A DNA stretch of 32,469 bases from Planktomarina sp. (GCA_020630015.1 JAHDCF010000036.1:1-32469), one strand, 5' to 3'; shown: positions 17,900 to 26,054, counted from the first letter of the stretch. The notes: generated by a model from the sequence alone, not told the origin. Translations and numbers: made by a program.

Positions 17900-18868
17900 T
17901 CAAGCCCCTTCCCTTAGATTCCAACAGTAAAGACACATCAGTTCACAAGCGGCATGCGCGCCCGCCACGGCGGTGGCCCCCGTTGTGTCAAACGGGGGGG
18001 ACACTTCGACCACATCGCCCCCCACCATATTCACCCCCCGCAATCCGCGCAGGATCGCAGCGGCCTGTGCCGATGACAGCCCACCCCAAACAGGTGTACC
18101 CGTTCCCGGCGCAAAGGCGGGATCCAAACAATCGATATCAAACGTGATATAGGTCGGATGATCCCCAACGATGGCTTTGATTTGCCCAATCGTATCTGCA
18201 GTGGATTGTTGATGCACCTTTGGCGCATCAATCACATGTACGCCCGCGTCATAATCATTTTGGGTTCTGATCCCCACTTGCACGGATTTTTGCACATCGA
18301 TCAGGCCTTCTTTCACAGCCTTATAAAACATCGTGCCGTGATCAATCCGATCCATATCATCATCAGGCCATGTGTCAGAATGTGCATCAAACTGTACCAA
18401 GGCAATCGGGCCAAATTTTTCCGCATAGGCGCGAAGGATGGGAAAGGTGATGTAATGATCACCACCCAAGGTTAAAGACCCTGCGCCGGCATCCAAAATG
18501 CCCTTTATGTGGGCTTTCAACGCCGGCGGGAAAGACCGCGTATCTGCATAATCAAAAGCAAGATCCCCATAATCGGCAATGGCATTTTCTTCGAAAGGAT
18601 TGATGTCCCAACCAAAGGGCGGATCACAGGGTTGCAGGGTGCTGGCCTCACGGATGGCCCGCGGGCCAAGGCGGGTTCCCGGCCTATTGGTGACCGCTTG
18701 ATCAAAGGGCACACCCGTCACGGCAAGTTGAACCCCGGTCAAATCCTTGGTGTAGGTGCGCCGCATAAAGGACAAAGCGCCGCCAAAGGCGTTCTCATAA
18801 CTCATTCCCTTAAAACCCTTTCGGGTCAATGCGTTATCGACATCATTTGCAGCATCACTTAAAGCCAT
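17900..18868 (-). CDS. speB: agmatinase
   Basis: Agmatinase converts agmatine to putrescine and urea. The product has 322 residues. Metal ligands are H138 (GGDHYITFP), D161/H163/D165 (DAHSDTW) and D244/D246 (DIDCLDPAFAPGTGTP). Blocks shared with Escherichia coli SpeB as I recall it include VTGVPFD, DHGTMFY--KEGLID, SVQIGIRT-like SVQVGIRTQND and IVGD-P-Y-TFDIDCLDPAF. It is clearly different from its neighbour gbuA, so the pair is not a recent duplication. Its ATG follows the stop of the M20 gene directly (TAAATG), and gbuA starts one base after its own stop, so the three genes form one operon. Confidence 0.88.
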   Translation of the reverse strand: MALSDAANDVDNALTRKGFKGMSYENAFGGALSFMRRTYTKDLTGVQLAVTGVPFDQAVTNRPGTRLGPRAIREASTLQPCDPPFGWDINPFEENAIADYGDLAFDYADTRSFPPALKAHIKGILDAGAGSLTLGGDHYITFPILRAYAEKFGPIALVQFDAHSDTWPDDDMDRIDHGTMFYKAVKEGLIDVQKSVQVGIRTQNDYDAGVHVIDAPKVHQQSTADTIGQIKAIVGDHPTYITFDIDCLDPAFAPGTGTPVWGGLSSAQAAAILRGLRGVNMVGGDVVEVSPPFDTTGATAVAGAHAACELMCLYCWNLREGA

Positions 18869-20035
18869 TTATCGGTCCACTGGTTGGGCACGTTCCACCA
18901 AACGCGCAAAGAAAGATGCCCCAATGGGCGCTATTTCATCATTAAAGTCAAACTTCGGATGGTGCACACCGGGGCCATCCCCTTGGGTAAGAAAGAGGTA
19001 CGACCCGGGGCGATGTTCTAAGAAAAATGCGAAGTCTTCGGCCCCCATTTCGGGTGTTCTGTCGATGGATGTGTTTGCCTTTCCCACCACCTCTTGTGCG
19101 ACCTGCGCTGCGAAAGATGTTTCTGCGGCGTGGTTTATGGTTGCCGGATAGGTTTCTTGGATTTCTAATGTGGCTTGCACACCAAAGGCTTGCGATATGC
19201 CAGTACAGATTTCCTGCATTCGGTCCAAAACCATTTGGCGCGTTTTGGCCTGAAAACTGCGCAGGGTTCCCCCAAACCAGACCGAGGCAGGAACAACATT
19301 ATGGGTTGTGCCCCCATGGATTTGGGTGACTGAAATTACCAAATCCTCTACCGGATCGTGATTGCGACTGACGATGGATTGAAATGCACCAATCGCTTGC
19401 AAGGCCGCCGGGATGGGATCACGTGTTTCATGCGGATAAGCCGCATGACCGCCTTTGCCGATGATGGTCACCTTAAAATCATCAACCCCAGCCATGATTG
19501 GGCCTGGCGTGGTGCGGATATGCCCCGCAGGGCCGGTGGGATCCGTGTGCAAGGCAAAGGTTGAGGTGATCTTGAAACGATCCAAAATGCCTTCGTTGAT
19601 CATAACCCCGGCACCGCCACCATCCTCTTCTGCCGGTTGGAAAATCAGCGCGACTCTGCCGGAAAAATTTCGGGTTTCAGCAAGATATCGGGCCGCACCC
19701 AACAGCATCGTGGTGTGCCCATCGTGACCACAGGCATGCATCTTCCCCTCATGGACAGAGGCATGGGGCAATCCCGTGTCTTCAACAATCGGTAAACCGT
19801 CAAAATCAGCGCGCAACCCAATTGTCGGGCCCGCGCCCTGCCCTTCGATGATGGCAACAATTCCGGTTTCAGCGATCCCCGTATGGACTTCATCCACACC
19901 AATTTCCGCCAGCCGGTCTTTGATAAAGGCCGATGTCTTTGGGCAATCGAACCGCAGCTCAGGAATTTGGTGCAATGCGCGGCGCCAAACCTTCATATCA
20001 TCGGCAAATTCAGCAATCCGGTTGACGACTGGCAT
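18869..20035 (-). CDS. M20 family amidohydrolase (hippurate hydrolase / IAA-amino-acid hydrolase type)
   Basis: M20D enzymes remove acyl groups from N-acyl amino acids or amines using a metal centre. The 388-residue product has WRRALHQIPELRFDCPKT, the metal-binding HACGHDGHTTMLLGAARYL, FQPAEEDGGGAG, a dimerisation or lid region with GKGGHAAYPHETRDPI, THNVVPASVWFGGT, and MGAEDFAFFL near the end. The ATG at 20035 gives the family N-terminus and has AGGGGT upstream; the longer frame runs into mazG. It leads the operon with agmatinase and guanidinobutyrase, so an N-acylated guanidino compound is a possible substrate, but that is inference from context. Confidence 0.85.
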   Translation of the reverse strand: MPVVNRIAEFADDMKVWRRALHQIPELRFDCPKTSAFIKDRLAEIGVDEVHTGIAETGIVAIIEGQGAGPTIGLRADFDGLPIVEDTGLPHASVHEGKMHACGHDGHTTMLLGAARYLAETRNFSGRVALIFQPAEEDGGGAGVMINEGILDRFKITSTFALHTDPTGPAGHIRTTPGPIMAGVDDFKVTIIGKGGHAAYPHETRDPIPAALQAIGAFQSIVSRNHDPVEDLVISVTQIHGGTTHNVVPASVWFGGTLRSFQAKTRQMVLDRMQEICTGISQAFGVQATLEIQETYPATINHAAETSFAAQVAQEVVGKANTSIDRTPEMGAEDFAFFLEHRPGSYLFLTQGDGPGVHHPKFDFNDEIAPIGASFFARLVERAQPVDR

Positions 20036-20086
20036 ACAAAAACCCCTATTCAACCCACACAGAAACGCAATCAAAGGGGTGACGCA

Positions 20087-20893
20087 ATGGGCAAAGATGA
20101 TTTGGTCCACAAAAAGGACGGTGGCATCGAACGGTTGATTTACATCATGCAACGTTTGCGCGATCCGGAAACGGGATGCCCTTGGGATATTGAACAAACC
20201 TTCCAGACCATTGCCCCATACACGATCGAAGAAGCCTATGAGGTTGCTGATGCCATTGATCGGGGCGACATGGACGACTTAAAATCGGAACTTGGGGATT
20301 TGCTGTTGCAGACCGTTTATCACACGGCAATTGGCGAAGAGATGGGCCATTTCACATTCGCAAGCGTGGCCGATGGGATCAGCGATAAAATGGTCGCCCG
20401 CCATCCCCATGTCTTTGGTGATGAAAGCCGCGATAAATCCGCTGAACAACAAACCAAAGATTGGGAAACGATCAAAGCCGCAGAACGATCCAAGGCGGCG
20501 CAATCGCGCACCTTGGACGGGGTTGCATTGGGCCTGCCGTCCCTTTTGCGCGCCGTGAAGTTGCAAAAACGCGCCGCGCGCGTTGGCTTTGACTGGCCAA
20601 CCACCACACAGGTTTTGGACAAAGTGCACGAAGAAATGGAAGAATTGGAAAGCGCGTCGTCCCCGGAAGAACAGCACGAAGAATTCGGTGATCTTTTGTT
20701 TGTGATCGCCAATCTTGCCCGGCACCTGAAGATTGATCCTGAACATGCCCTGCGCGATGCCAATGCAAAATTCACGCGCCGCTTTGAATTCATCGAAGAC
20801 GCTTTGGAACAACGGGGCATCACCCCCAAACAATCCACTTTGGAAGAAATGGATGACCTTTGGAATGCGGCCAAGCTTGCGGAAAAAACATAA
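20087..20893 (+). CDS. mazG: nucleoside triphosphate pyrophosphohydrolase MazG
   Basis: MazG hydrolyses (d)NTPs to monophosphates and pyrophosphate, cleaning the pool and affecting ppGpp-linked stress responses. The 268-residue product has the two tandem MazG domains. The first has LRDPETGCPWDIEQTFQTI, TIEEAYEVADAI and ELGDLLLQ; the second has VHEEMEELESA and EFGDLLFVIANLARH. The ATG at 20087 has AAAGGGGT upstream. Frames continuing left would lie inside the divergent M20 gene. Only 51 bases separate the two starts. Confidence 0.94.
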   Translation: MGKDDLVHKKDGGIERLIYIMQRLRDPETGCPWDIEQTFQTIAPYTIEEAYEVADAIDRGDMDDLKSELGDLLLQTVYHTAIGEEMGHFTFASVADGISDKMVARHPHVFGDESRDKSAEQQTKDWETIKAAERSKAAQSRTLDGVALGLPSLLRAVKLQKRAARVGFDWPTTTQVLDKVHEEMEELESASSPEEQHEEFGDLLFVIANLARHLKIDPEHALRDANAKFTRRFEFIEDALEQRGITPKQSTLEEMDDLWNAAKLAEKT

Positions 20894-20914
20894 ACCTGAT
20901 TTTTTTAATCAGGT
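20894..20914 (+). promoter_or_regulatory. iron-Rhodo-box 1 (also a possible mazG end hairpin)
   Basis: A perfect inverted repeat ACCTGATT-TTTTT-AATCAGGT contains TGA (20897-20899), nine bases, then TCA (20909-20911). TGA-N9-TCA is the published iron-Rhodo-box bound by RirA-type iron regulators in alphaproteobacteria. It starts at the mazG stop codon and could also act as a weak transcript end, although its T-run is in the loop. Confidence 0.65.
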
Positions 20915-20915
20915 A

Positions 20916-20944
20916 TTGACCTGACTATTTTTGTCAGAAATAAA
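20916..20944 (+). promoter_or_regulatory. promoter with iron-Rhodo-box 2 in its spacer
   Basis: TTGACC (20916-20921) and AATAAA (20939-20944) are 17 bases apart and match the -35 by 5/6 and the -10 by 4/6. Between them CTGAC-TATTTTT-GTCAG contains TGA (20922-20924), nine bases, TCA (20934-20936), a second iron-Rhodo-box. A repressor bound here would block RNA polymerase. The two boxes are 25 bases apart. The target is the iron-binding protein gene that starts at 20973. Confidence 0.65.
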
Positions 20945-20972
20945 GTGAGCAAAGACACATCAGGAGCTTTCC

Positions 20973-21983
20973 ATGTCGATCCACCGTTTTTCCGCCCTTT
21001 TCCTTTCTGCCTTGGCAATTGCAGCGCCGGTCGCAGCGCAAGAAGTGAATGTTTATTCCTATCGCCAGCCAGAATTGCTGAAACCCCTGACCGATGGGTT
21101 TACCGCCGAGACCGGGATCAAGGTGAACGTGGCTTTTTTGAACAAAGGTATGTTGGAAAAACTGAAGGCAGAAGGATCAAGATCCCCAGCCGATTTGGTG
21201 TTTACGGTTGATATTTCGCGTCTGTCGGCGGTTGTGAACGCGGGCTTGACCCAACCGGTAACCTCTCAAACCCTGACGGATAACGTGCCTTCGGACTTGC
21301 GCGATCCCGACAATCATTGGTTTGGGCTGACCACGCGGGCGCGGATTGTTTATGCATCAAAGGATCGTGTGTCTGAGGGGGATATCACCACATACGAAGA
21401 CTTGGCTGATCCGAAATGGAAGGGTCGCATCTGCACCCGATCTGGCACACATGCCTATATGGTTGCCCTGACATCCGCCCACCTTCACCACCACGGGGAA
21501 GAGGCGACATTGGAATGGTTACAAGGCGTGAAATCAAACCTGGCCCGCAAACCCCAAGGCAATGATCGCGCGCAGGTAAAGGCGATTTGGGCGGGGGAAT
21601 GCGATATTTCACTTGGGAACACTTATTACATGGGCAAAATGTTGACCAATGAGGAACAACAGGAATGGGCCGCAGCCGTGAATGTGTTGTTCCCAACATT
21701 TGAAACCGGCGGAACCCACGTTAACGTTTCCGGTGTGGCCCTTACAAAAGCGGCCCCGAACAAAGAGAACGCAATCAAGCTGATGGAATATTTGGCATCG
21801 CCAACGGCGCAAGAAATCTATGCCGCTGCGAACTTCGAATATCCGATTGCCCCGGGATCAGAGGCAATTGATTTGGTCAAAAGCTGGGGTGAGTTTACAC
21901 CCGACAGTGTGAATTTGATGGATATCGCCAACCTGCGGCCACAGGCACTGCGCCTTACTGAAATCGCCGACTATGACGGTTAA
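20973..21983 (+). CDS. periplasmic Fe(III) ABC transporter substrate-binding protein
   Basis: The product has 336 residues. A signal peptide (about 1-23, ending PVAAQ) leads to the mature start EVNVYSYRQPELLKPLTDGF, typical of FbpA/FutA/IdiA ferric-binding proteins. Tyrosines in SLGNTYYMGKM (Y218, Y219) match the paired Tyr iron ligands of the family. The C-terminal domain has GGTHVNVSGVALTKAAPNKENA and FEYPI. It starts at an ATG with AGGAG upstream. Two iron-Rhodo-boxes control its promoter region, which independently supports an iron role. No permease or ATPase gene adjoins it, so partners must be elsewhere. It ends before a strong hairpin. Confidence 0.93.
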   Translation: MSIHRFSALFLSALAIAAPVAAQEVNVYSYRQPELLKPLTDGFTAETGIKVNVAFLNKGMLEKLKAEGSRSPADLVFTVDISRLSAVVNAGLTQPVTSQTLTDNVPSDLRDPDNHWFGLTTRARIVYASKDRVSEGDITTYEDLADPKWKGRICTRSGTHAYMVALTSAHLHHHGEEATLEWLQGVKSNLARKPQGNDRAQVKAIWAGECDISLGNTYYMGKMLTNEEQQEWAAAVNVLFPTFETGGTHVNVSGVALTKAAPNKENAIKLMEYLASPTAQEIYAAANFEYPIAPGSEAIDLVKSWGEFTPDSVNLMDIANLRPQALRLTEIADYDG

Positions 21984-22003
21984 AAAGATTGATAACCGAT
22001 GGA

Positions 22004-22028
22004 AAAGGCCGGGAACCCCCCGGCCTTT
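22004..22028. terminator. bidirectional terminator between iron-binding protein and DUF3179
   Basis: A 10-bp stem AAAGGCCGGG/CCCGGCCTTT with a five-base loop lies between convergent genes. On the minus strand it is followed by TTTTCC, which suits the DUF3179 gene (stop at 22035). On the plus strand only the TTT of the stem itself follows. Confidence 0.8.
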
Positions 22029-22034
22029 GACGCA

Positions 22035-23009
22035 TTAGCGCCCCAATTTCCAATTCCCACTTGGCCAAAATGCGTGGAACGCAAAGGCAAACATAACATC
22101 ATGAGGAAGATCGGCACCCGTGGCTGCGTCGCGCACACGCACGGTGCCCACATCGCGACTGCGTGCGATGGAAGGCCCATCAAGGGCAGATGCCTGCCCT
22201 GCCTGCCAGGAAATCCTGACACCGTTTTCCACGATTTCCTTTTCGGATTCCAATCGGGTTAAGGGCCAAGCTGTGTCATCAATTCGAACCACGCGGGCAA
22301 GTGGTGAGATTCCGTGGGGTGGCATTTCCCCATTGTACAGGAATGGTCGTTTCGAACTGTCATAACTCACGTATGGGTTACGACCATATGAACGGGCAAA
22401 CTTTGGCTGATCCATGATCATGCCATCCGGGTTTCGCGCTTTGAATTGCGCCATGCTTTCCATCCAAGTTGGCAGGGCCGTTAACTTGGTTCCTGTAAGA
22501 TCCCCCACGATGGCCTCACCAATGGCTTGCTGCCACCAACTTTCGGTTTCGCGATCATACATCACCATATCAGAATTGCGCAGTTTGCCTGACACCCCAA
22601 AGGTCAAGACTTTGCCTGCAACATTTCGATCGAAGGTAATGCCCGAATTACACAAAGGGCAAAAAGTCACCGCGATCTTATGGCCATCAAATGTGTCGTT
22701 CACGATTTCATGCCAAGTTAAATAGCGGATCGGATATGCACGGGGCGTTGACCCGTCAAATTCGACTGTGATGACAGGTTCCAAATCCCCAATTCGCGTT
22801 TCCGAAGCAATAGGAATGAAATCCGGATCGCTGAGCGCGGGAATACCATCTTTCGGTGGGCCGCCTGAAAGAATCTCTGTCCAATTTTGCACGCTTGTTT
22901 TTTCAAAATCGGTATTGGGCCATTCATATTGCCAAAATTCCGGGCTGGCGTTGGCGGCTGCCCCGGCAAGGGCAAGGCTGACGGAAAGTACAATTGATTT
23001 TAAGGACAT
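22035..23009 (-). CDS. DUF3179 domain protein, secreted
   Basis: The product has 324 residues, with a signal peptide (SLKSIVLSVSLALAGAAANA). The family core has PRAYPIRYLTWHEIVNDTFDG, then the hallmark VTFCPLCNSGITFDR with a CxxC pair, then GVSGKLRNSDMVMYDRETESWWQQ. Most of the protein is expected to be a periplasmic or surface beta-rich domain. The function is unknown; the CxxC could bind metal or form a disulfide. The ATG at 23009 follows a GGGGGG ribosome binding site. An ATG at 23024 would add MQGGP across that site, so it was rejected. Confidence 0.88.
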   Translation of the reverse strand: MSLKSIVLSVSLALAGAAANASPEFWQYEWPNTDFEKTSVQNWTEILSGGPPKDGIPALSDPDFIPIASETRIGDLEPVITVEFDGSTPRAYPIRYLTWHEIVNDTFDGHKIAVTFCPLCNSGITFDRNVAGKVLTFGVSGKLRNSDMVMYDRETESWWQQAIGEAIVGDLTGTKLTALPTWMESMAQFKARNPDGMIMDQPKFARSYGRNPYVSYDSSKRPFLYNGEMPPHGISPLARVVRIDDTAWPLTRLESEKEIVENGVRISWQAGQASALDGPSIARSRDVGTVRVRDAATGADLPHDVMFAFAFHAFWPSGNWKLGR

Positions 23010-23118
23010 GGGACCCCCCTGCAAAAGTTGGGAACAGTTTTCCCATTTTTCGCCAAGGTTCTAGACCCTCACACGCATTTGTGTTTTTCTTGTCATCTTA
23101 ACGCATTTGGGGGGCTTT

Positions 23119-23646
23119 ATGCCATTTCTGCTGGGATTAATCGCAATTGTTGGGACGATCGTCTATTGGATGTATCGGGCCCGCAACGTATCAGACACAG
23201 CATTGGAATTGGTGGATGCTGCAAATGATGTGCGCCTTGCGGCCCGTCGGTTTGGTTTTCGCAGGAAAGCGAACAAACATCCCGCCGACATCATCGAAGA
23301 TCCCAACATCGCCATCGCCGCAATCGGGGATGCCTTCATCGAATTGGATGGTTTTCCAACCCATGAAGACAAGCAAGCCTTGACCATTTCGGTTGCAAAA
23401 ACCTGCGGGGTATCTGCACGCGATGCCGCGGATCTTGTTGTTTTGGGGCGCTGGATTGTGGGGCAGTGTAATGGCCCACTACCGGCCATTGATCGGCTTT
23501 CTCGGAACTTATATCGAGAAAGCAAAACCCTTCATTTTCAGAAGGTTATGGATGTTATCAAAAGCACTACGTCAAATGCAGGTGGTAATCTTACCGATCA
23601 ACAAAAAGCCGCGCTGAATGACATTCAACGCGGCTTCAAGCTGTAA
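23119..23646 (+). CDS. conserved hypothetical protein with one N-terminal membrane helix
   Basis: The product has 175 residues. An N-terminal helix (PFLLGLIAIVGTIVYWMY) is followed by a mostly helical cytoplasmic region. That region holds a conserved-looking block, DPNIAIAAIGDAFIELDGFPTHED, then RDAADLVVLGRWIVGQCNGP. The helix pattern loosely recalls TerB-like or DnaJ-partner domains, but I do not recognise a family and assign no function. The ATG at 23119 has GGGGGGC upstream. The last 40 bases also encode the terminator of the convergent cyclophilin genes. Confidence 0.75.
   Translation: MPFLLGLIAIVGTIVYWMYRARNVSDTALELVDAANDVRLAARRFGFRRKANKHPADIIEDPNIAIAAIGDAFIELDGFPTHEDKQALTISVAKTCGVSARDAADLVVLGRWIVGQCNGPLPAIDRLSRNLYRESKTLHFQKVMDVIKSTTSNAGGNLTDQQKAALNDIQRGFKL
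23603..23636 (-). terminator. intrinsic terminator of the cyclophilin pair, inside the opposite gene
   Basis: On the minus strand AAGCCGCG (23636-23629) pairs with CGCGGCTT (23613-23606), with a further inner stem CATTCA/TGAATG nearly closing the loop. TTTTTG follows at 23607-23602. The whole signal lies within the final codons of the plus-strand hypothetical gene, since the convergent stops are only nine bases apart. Confidence 0.75.
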
Positions 23647-23655
23647 ACGATTTGC

Positions 23656-24204
23656 TTATTGTGTGACCATAACCTTGGTCATAACGTCCGGCGCGCCATC
23701 GATCGAACCCGTGCGCGGATGACCGCGTTTGATGGCATCAACCACATCCATACCTTCCGTCACACGGCCCACCACGGTGTATTGTCCGTTCAGGAAATAC
23801 CCCGGCTCAAACATGATGAAGAACTGGCTGTTGGCGGAATTTGGGTTTTGCGACCGCGCCATTCCAACGACACCCCGGTCAAATGGCGTGTCAGAAAATT
23901 CTGCCGGAATGTCAGGTAAATCAGACCCACCCATGCCTGCGCGGCGCATATTGCTGGGGTCTTTGCCAAATTGGACGTCCCCGGTTTGCGCCATGAATCC
24001 ATTGATCACACGGTGAAACACAACACCATCATATTGCCCTTGGCCCGCGATGGCCGTGATTTGCGCAACATGTTTAGGGGCAATGTCTTCCAACAGATCT
24101 ATTTTGATGGTGCCGTTCGCACCCTCACCCGCAACCGTGATTTCAAGACCCGATGAAAAGACCGGGCCTGCAAGGAACGAAAGAACCAGCGCCAGCTTAT
24201 GCAT
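23656..24204 (-). CDS. periplasmic cyclophilin-type peptidyl-prolyl isomerase
   Basis: Cyclophilins speed cis-trans isomerisation at proline. The product has 182 residues. A signal peptide (MHKLALVLSFLAGPVFSSG) is followed by a compact cyclophilin domain with YDGVVFHRVINGFMAQTGD, RSQNPNSANSQFFIMF and FLNGQYTVVGRVTEGMDVVD. All the usual active-site parts (FHRV, QTGD, NSANSQFF) are present. The ATG overlaps the end of the cytoplasmic paralogue by eight bases, so the two are coupled. Confidence 0.93.
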   Translation of the reverse strand: MHKLALVLSFLAGPVFSSGLEITVAGEGANGTIKIDLLEDIAPKHVAQITAIAGQGQYDGVVFHRVINGFMAQTGDVQFGKDPSNMRRAGMGGSDLPDIPAEFSDTPFDRGVVGMARSQNPNSANSQFFIMFEPGYFLNGQYTVVGRVTEGMDVVDAIKRGHPRTGSIDGAPDVMTKVMVTQ

Positions 24205-24703
24205 CAGCGGCCACCTTGACGCTGATCATGCGATCAGGCTCTGCCGGGGGTTCGCCCCGTGTGATGGCATCCACATGATCCATACCGTCGATCACGCGCC
24301 CATATACGGTGTACTGGCCGTTCAAGAAATGGTTGTCGCTGAAGTTGATGAAAAATTGGCTGTTGGCAGAATCAGGATTTTGCGAACGAGCCGCACCCAA
24401 TGTACCGCGATCATGCGGCAACTTCGAAAACTCAGCCGGCAGGTTTGGCAAATCCGATCCGCCGGTGCCGGCCATGCGCAGGTTAAACCCATCTTCCATG
24501 TCGCCATGTTGCACATCGCCGGTTTGCGCCATGAAGCCATCAATCACGCGATGGAAGGCCACATTGTCATATTGGCCAGACCGGGCCAATTCTTTCATCC
24601 GCTCTGCGTGCTTTGGGGCCACATCCGGCAAAAGTTCGATTGTGACGGTGCCTGCGCTGAGTTCCATCAAGATTGTGTTTTCAGGGTCTTTAATATCGGC
24701 CAT
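24197..24703 (-). CDS. cytoplasmic cyclophilin-type peptidyl-prolyl isomerase
   Basis: The product has 168 residues and no signal peptide. The cyclophilin domain holds YDNVAFHRVIDGFMAQTGDVQHG, RSQNPDSANSQFFINF and FLNGQYTVYGRVIDGMDHVD. It is clearly paralogous to the downstream periplasmic enzyme. The ATG at 24703 has AAGGAG upstream. The gene diverges from pgk across 118 bases. Confidence 0.94.
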   Translation of the reverse strand: MADIKDPENTILMELSAGTVTIELLPDVAPKHAERMKELARSGQYDNVAFHRVIDGFMAQTGDVQHGDMEDGFNLRMAGTGGSDLPNLPAEFSKLPHDRGTLGAARSQNPDSANSQFFINFSDNHFLNGQYTVYGRVIDGMDHVDAITRGEPPAEPDRMISVKVAADA

Positions 24704-24821
24704 CGGGCGCTCCTTCGAATTTTAATGGGTATCTAGCGCTTTCCCCGCCACAGGGAAAGGGCCAGTGGTTGACGTCACGGTGAAGAAACGGGAAGACAGT
24801 CCAAACCAATCGGAGGCTGAT

Positions 24822-26000
24822 ATGGCGTGGAAAACCCTTGATGACATGGACCTGAACGGCAAACGCGTTTTGACACGGGTTGATATCAACGTGCCTGTGG
24901 AAAACGGCAAGGTCAGTGATACCACACGTATCGATCGGATTGTGCCAACGGTCAAAGATATCTTGGCCGCCGGGGGAACACCCATTTTGATTGCACATTT
25001 TGGCCGACCCAAGGGAAAAACTGTACCAGAAATGTCGCTGAACATCACCCTGCCCGCGCTGGAAGCCGCGTTTGGGCAGCCCGTGAAGTTCACCACATTG
25101 GAGGATGCCCCCGAAACCATTGCATTCGCCAAAAACCAAGTGGTTTTGATCGAAAATATCCGTTTCGAACCGGGTGAAGAAAAGAATGATCCGGAATTGG
25201 CGCAACGTTTGGCTGATCTTGGGGACATATATTGCAATGATGCTTTTTCAGCGGCCCATCGGGCGCATACGTCGACCACTGGGTTGGCGCATCTTCGCCC
25301 CTCTTGCGCCGGTCGATTGATGGCCGCGGAACTGGGTGCCCTTGAAGCCGCTTTGGGACAGCCCAAACGCCCGGTCGTGGCTGTGGTTGGCGGGGCAAAG
25401 GTTTCCACAAAGTTAGATTTGCTGGGCAATCTGGTGGGTAAGGTTGATCATCTGGTGATTGGCGGGGGCATGGCCAACACCTTTTTGGCGGCGCAAGGTA
25501 TTTCTGTTGGAAAATCTTTATGCGAACATGATCTTGCGCAAACCGCCCGCGACATCCTTTCAAAGGCGCAAACTCAGGGATGTGAAATCATTTTGCCAAA
25601 AGATGTTGTCGTGGCCTGTGAATTCAAAGCGAATGCCGAACATTCCATAGTTGCGGCCGATCAATGCCCCGATGATGCAATGATTTTGGATGCCGGCCCT
25701 GAAAGTGTTGCCAAAATCGGTGAGGTTTTCAGCACCGCGAAAACGGTCATCTGGAATGGGCCATTGGGTGCGTTTGAACTGGAACCCTTTGACGCGGCAA
25801 CAAATGCAGCGGCCAAATCCGCCGCAACATTGACCAAAATGGGCAAGCTGACATCCGTTGCAGGCGGCGGTGATACCGTCGCGGCCTTAAACCAAGCCGG
25901 AGCTGCGAATGATTTCACCTATATTTCCACCGCCGGAGGTGCGTTTTTAGAGTGGATGGAAGGCAAGATCTTGCCGGGTGTGGCTGCTTTGGACAGTTAA
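24822..26000 (+). CDS. pgk: phosphoglycerate kinase
   Basis: Pgk interconverts 1,3-bisphosphoglycerate plus ADP and 3-phosphoglycerate plus ATP. The product has 392 residues. It has RVDINVP (19-25), [24 protein letters not shown], the hinge-region [25 protein letters not shown] and the nucleotide-binding GGGDTVAAL. The ATG at 24822 follows CGGAGG; the frame extends 19 codons upstream but those lack family character. It is first in a glycolysis and pyruvate block with fba, ftsB and pdhABC. Confidence 0.97.
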   Translation: MAWKTLDDMDLNGKRVLTRVDINVPVENGKVSDTTRIDRIVPTVKDILAAGGTPILIAHFGRPKGKTVPEMSLNITLPALEAAFGQPVKFTTLEDAPETIAFAKNQVVLIENIRFEPGEEKNDPELAQRLADLGDIYCNDAFSAAHRAHTSTTGLAHLRPSCAGRLMAAELGALEAALGQPKRPVVAVVGGAKVSTKLDLLGNLVGKVDHLVIGGGMANTFLAAQGISVGKSLCEHDLAQTARDILSKAQTQGCEIILPKDVVVACEFKANAEHSIVAADQCPDDAMILDAGPESVAKIGEVFSTAKTVIWNGPLGAFELEPFDAATNAAAKSAATLTKMGKLTSVAGGGDTVAALNQAGAANDFTYISTAGGAFLEWMEGKILPGVAALDS

Positions 26001-26024
26001 GCCAATTCGTTAGCGCCACCATTG

Positions 26025-26054
26025 TTGAAACCTTTACTTTACCGCCCCTATAAG
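26025..26054 (+). promoter_or_regulatory. sigma-70-type promoter of fba
   Basis: TTGAAA (26025-26030) and TATAAG (26049-26054) are separated by 18 bases; each matches its consensus at 5/6 positions. A start site near 26061 would leave a leader of about 28 bases before the fba ATG at 26089. Confidence 0.68.

Noticed and set aside
24739-24759. CTTTCCC/GGGAAAG hairpin between the cyclophilin and pgk genes
   Set aside because: It is a modest 7-bp stem in a divergent promoter region with no T-run or known motif; probably chance.
24769-24777. TTGACG and the palindrome TGACGTCA before pgk
   Set aside because: No -10 element lies at a workable distance, and an 8-base palindrome is expected by chance in a window this size.
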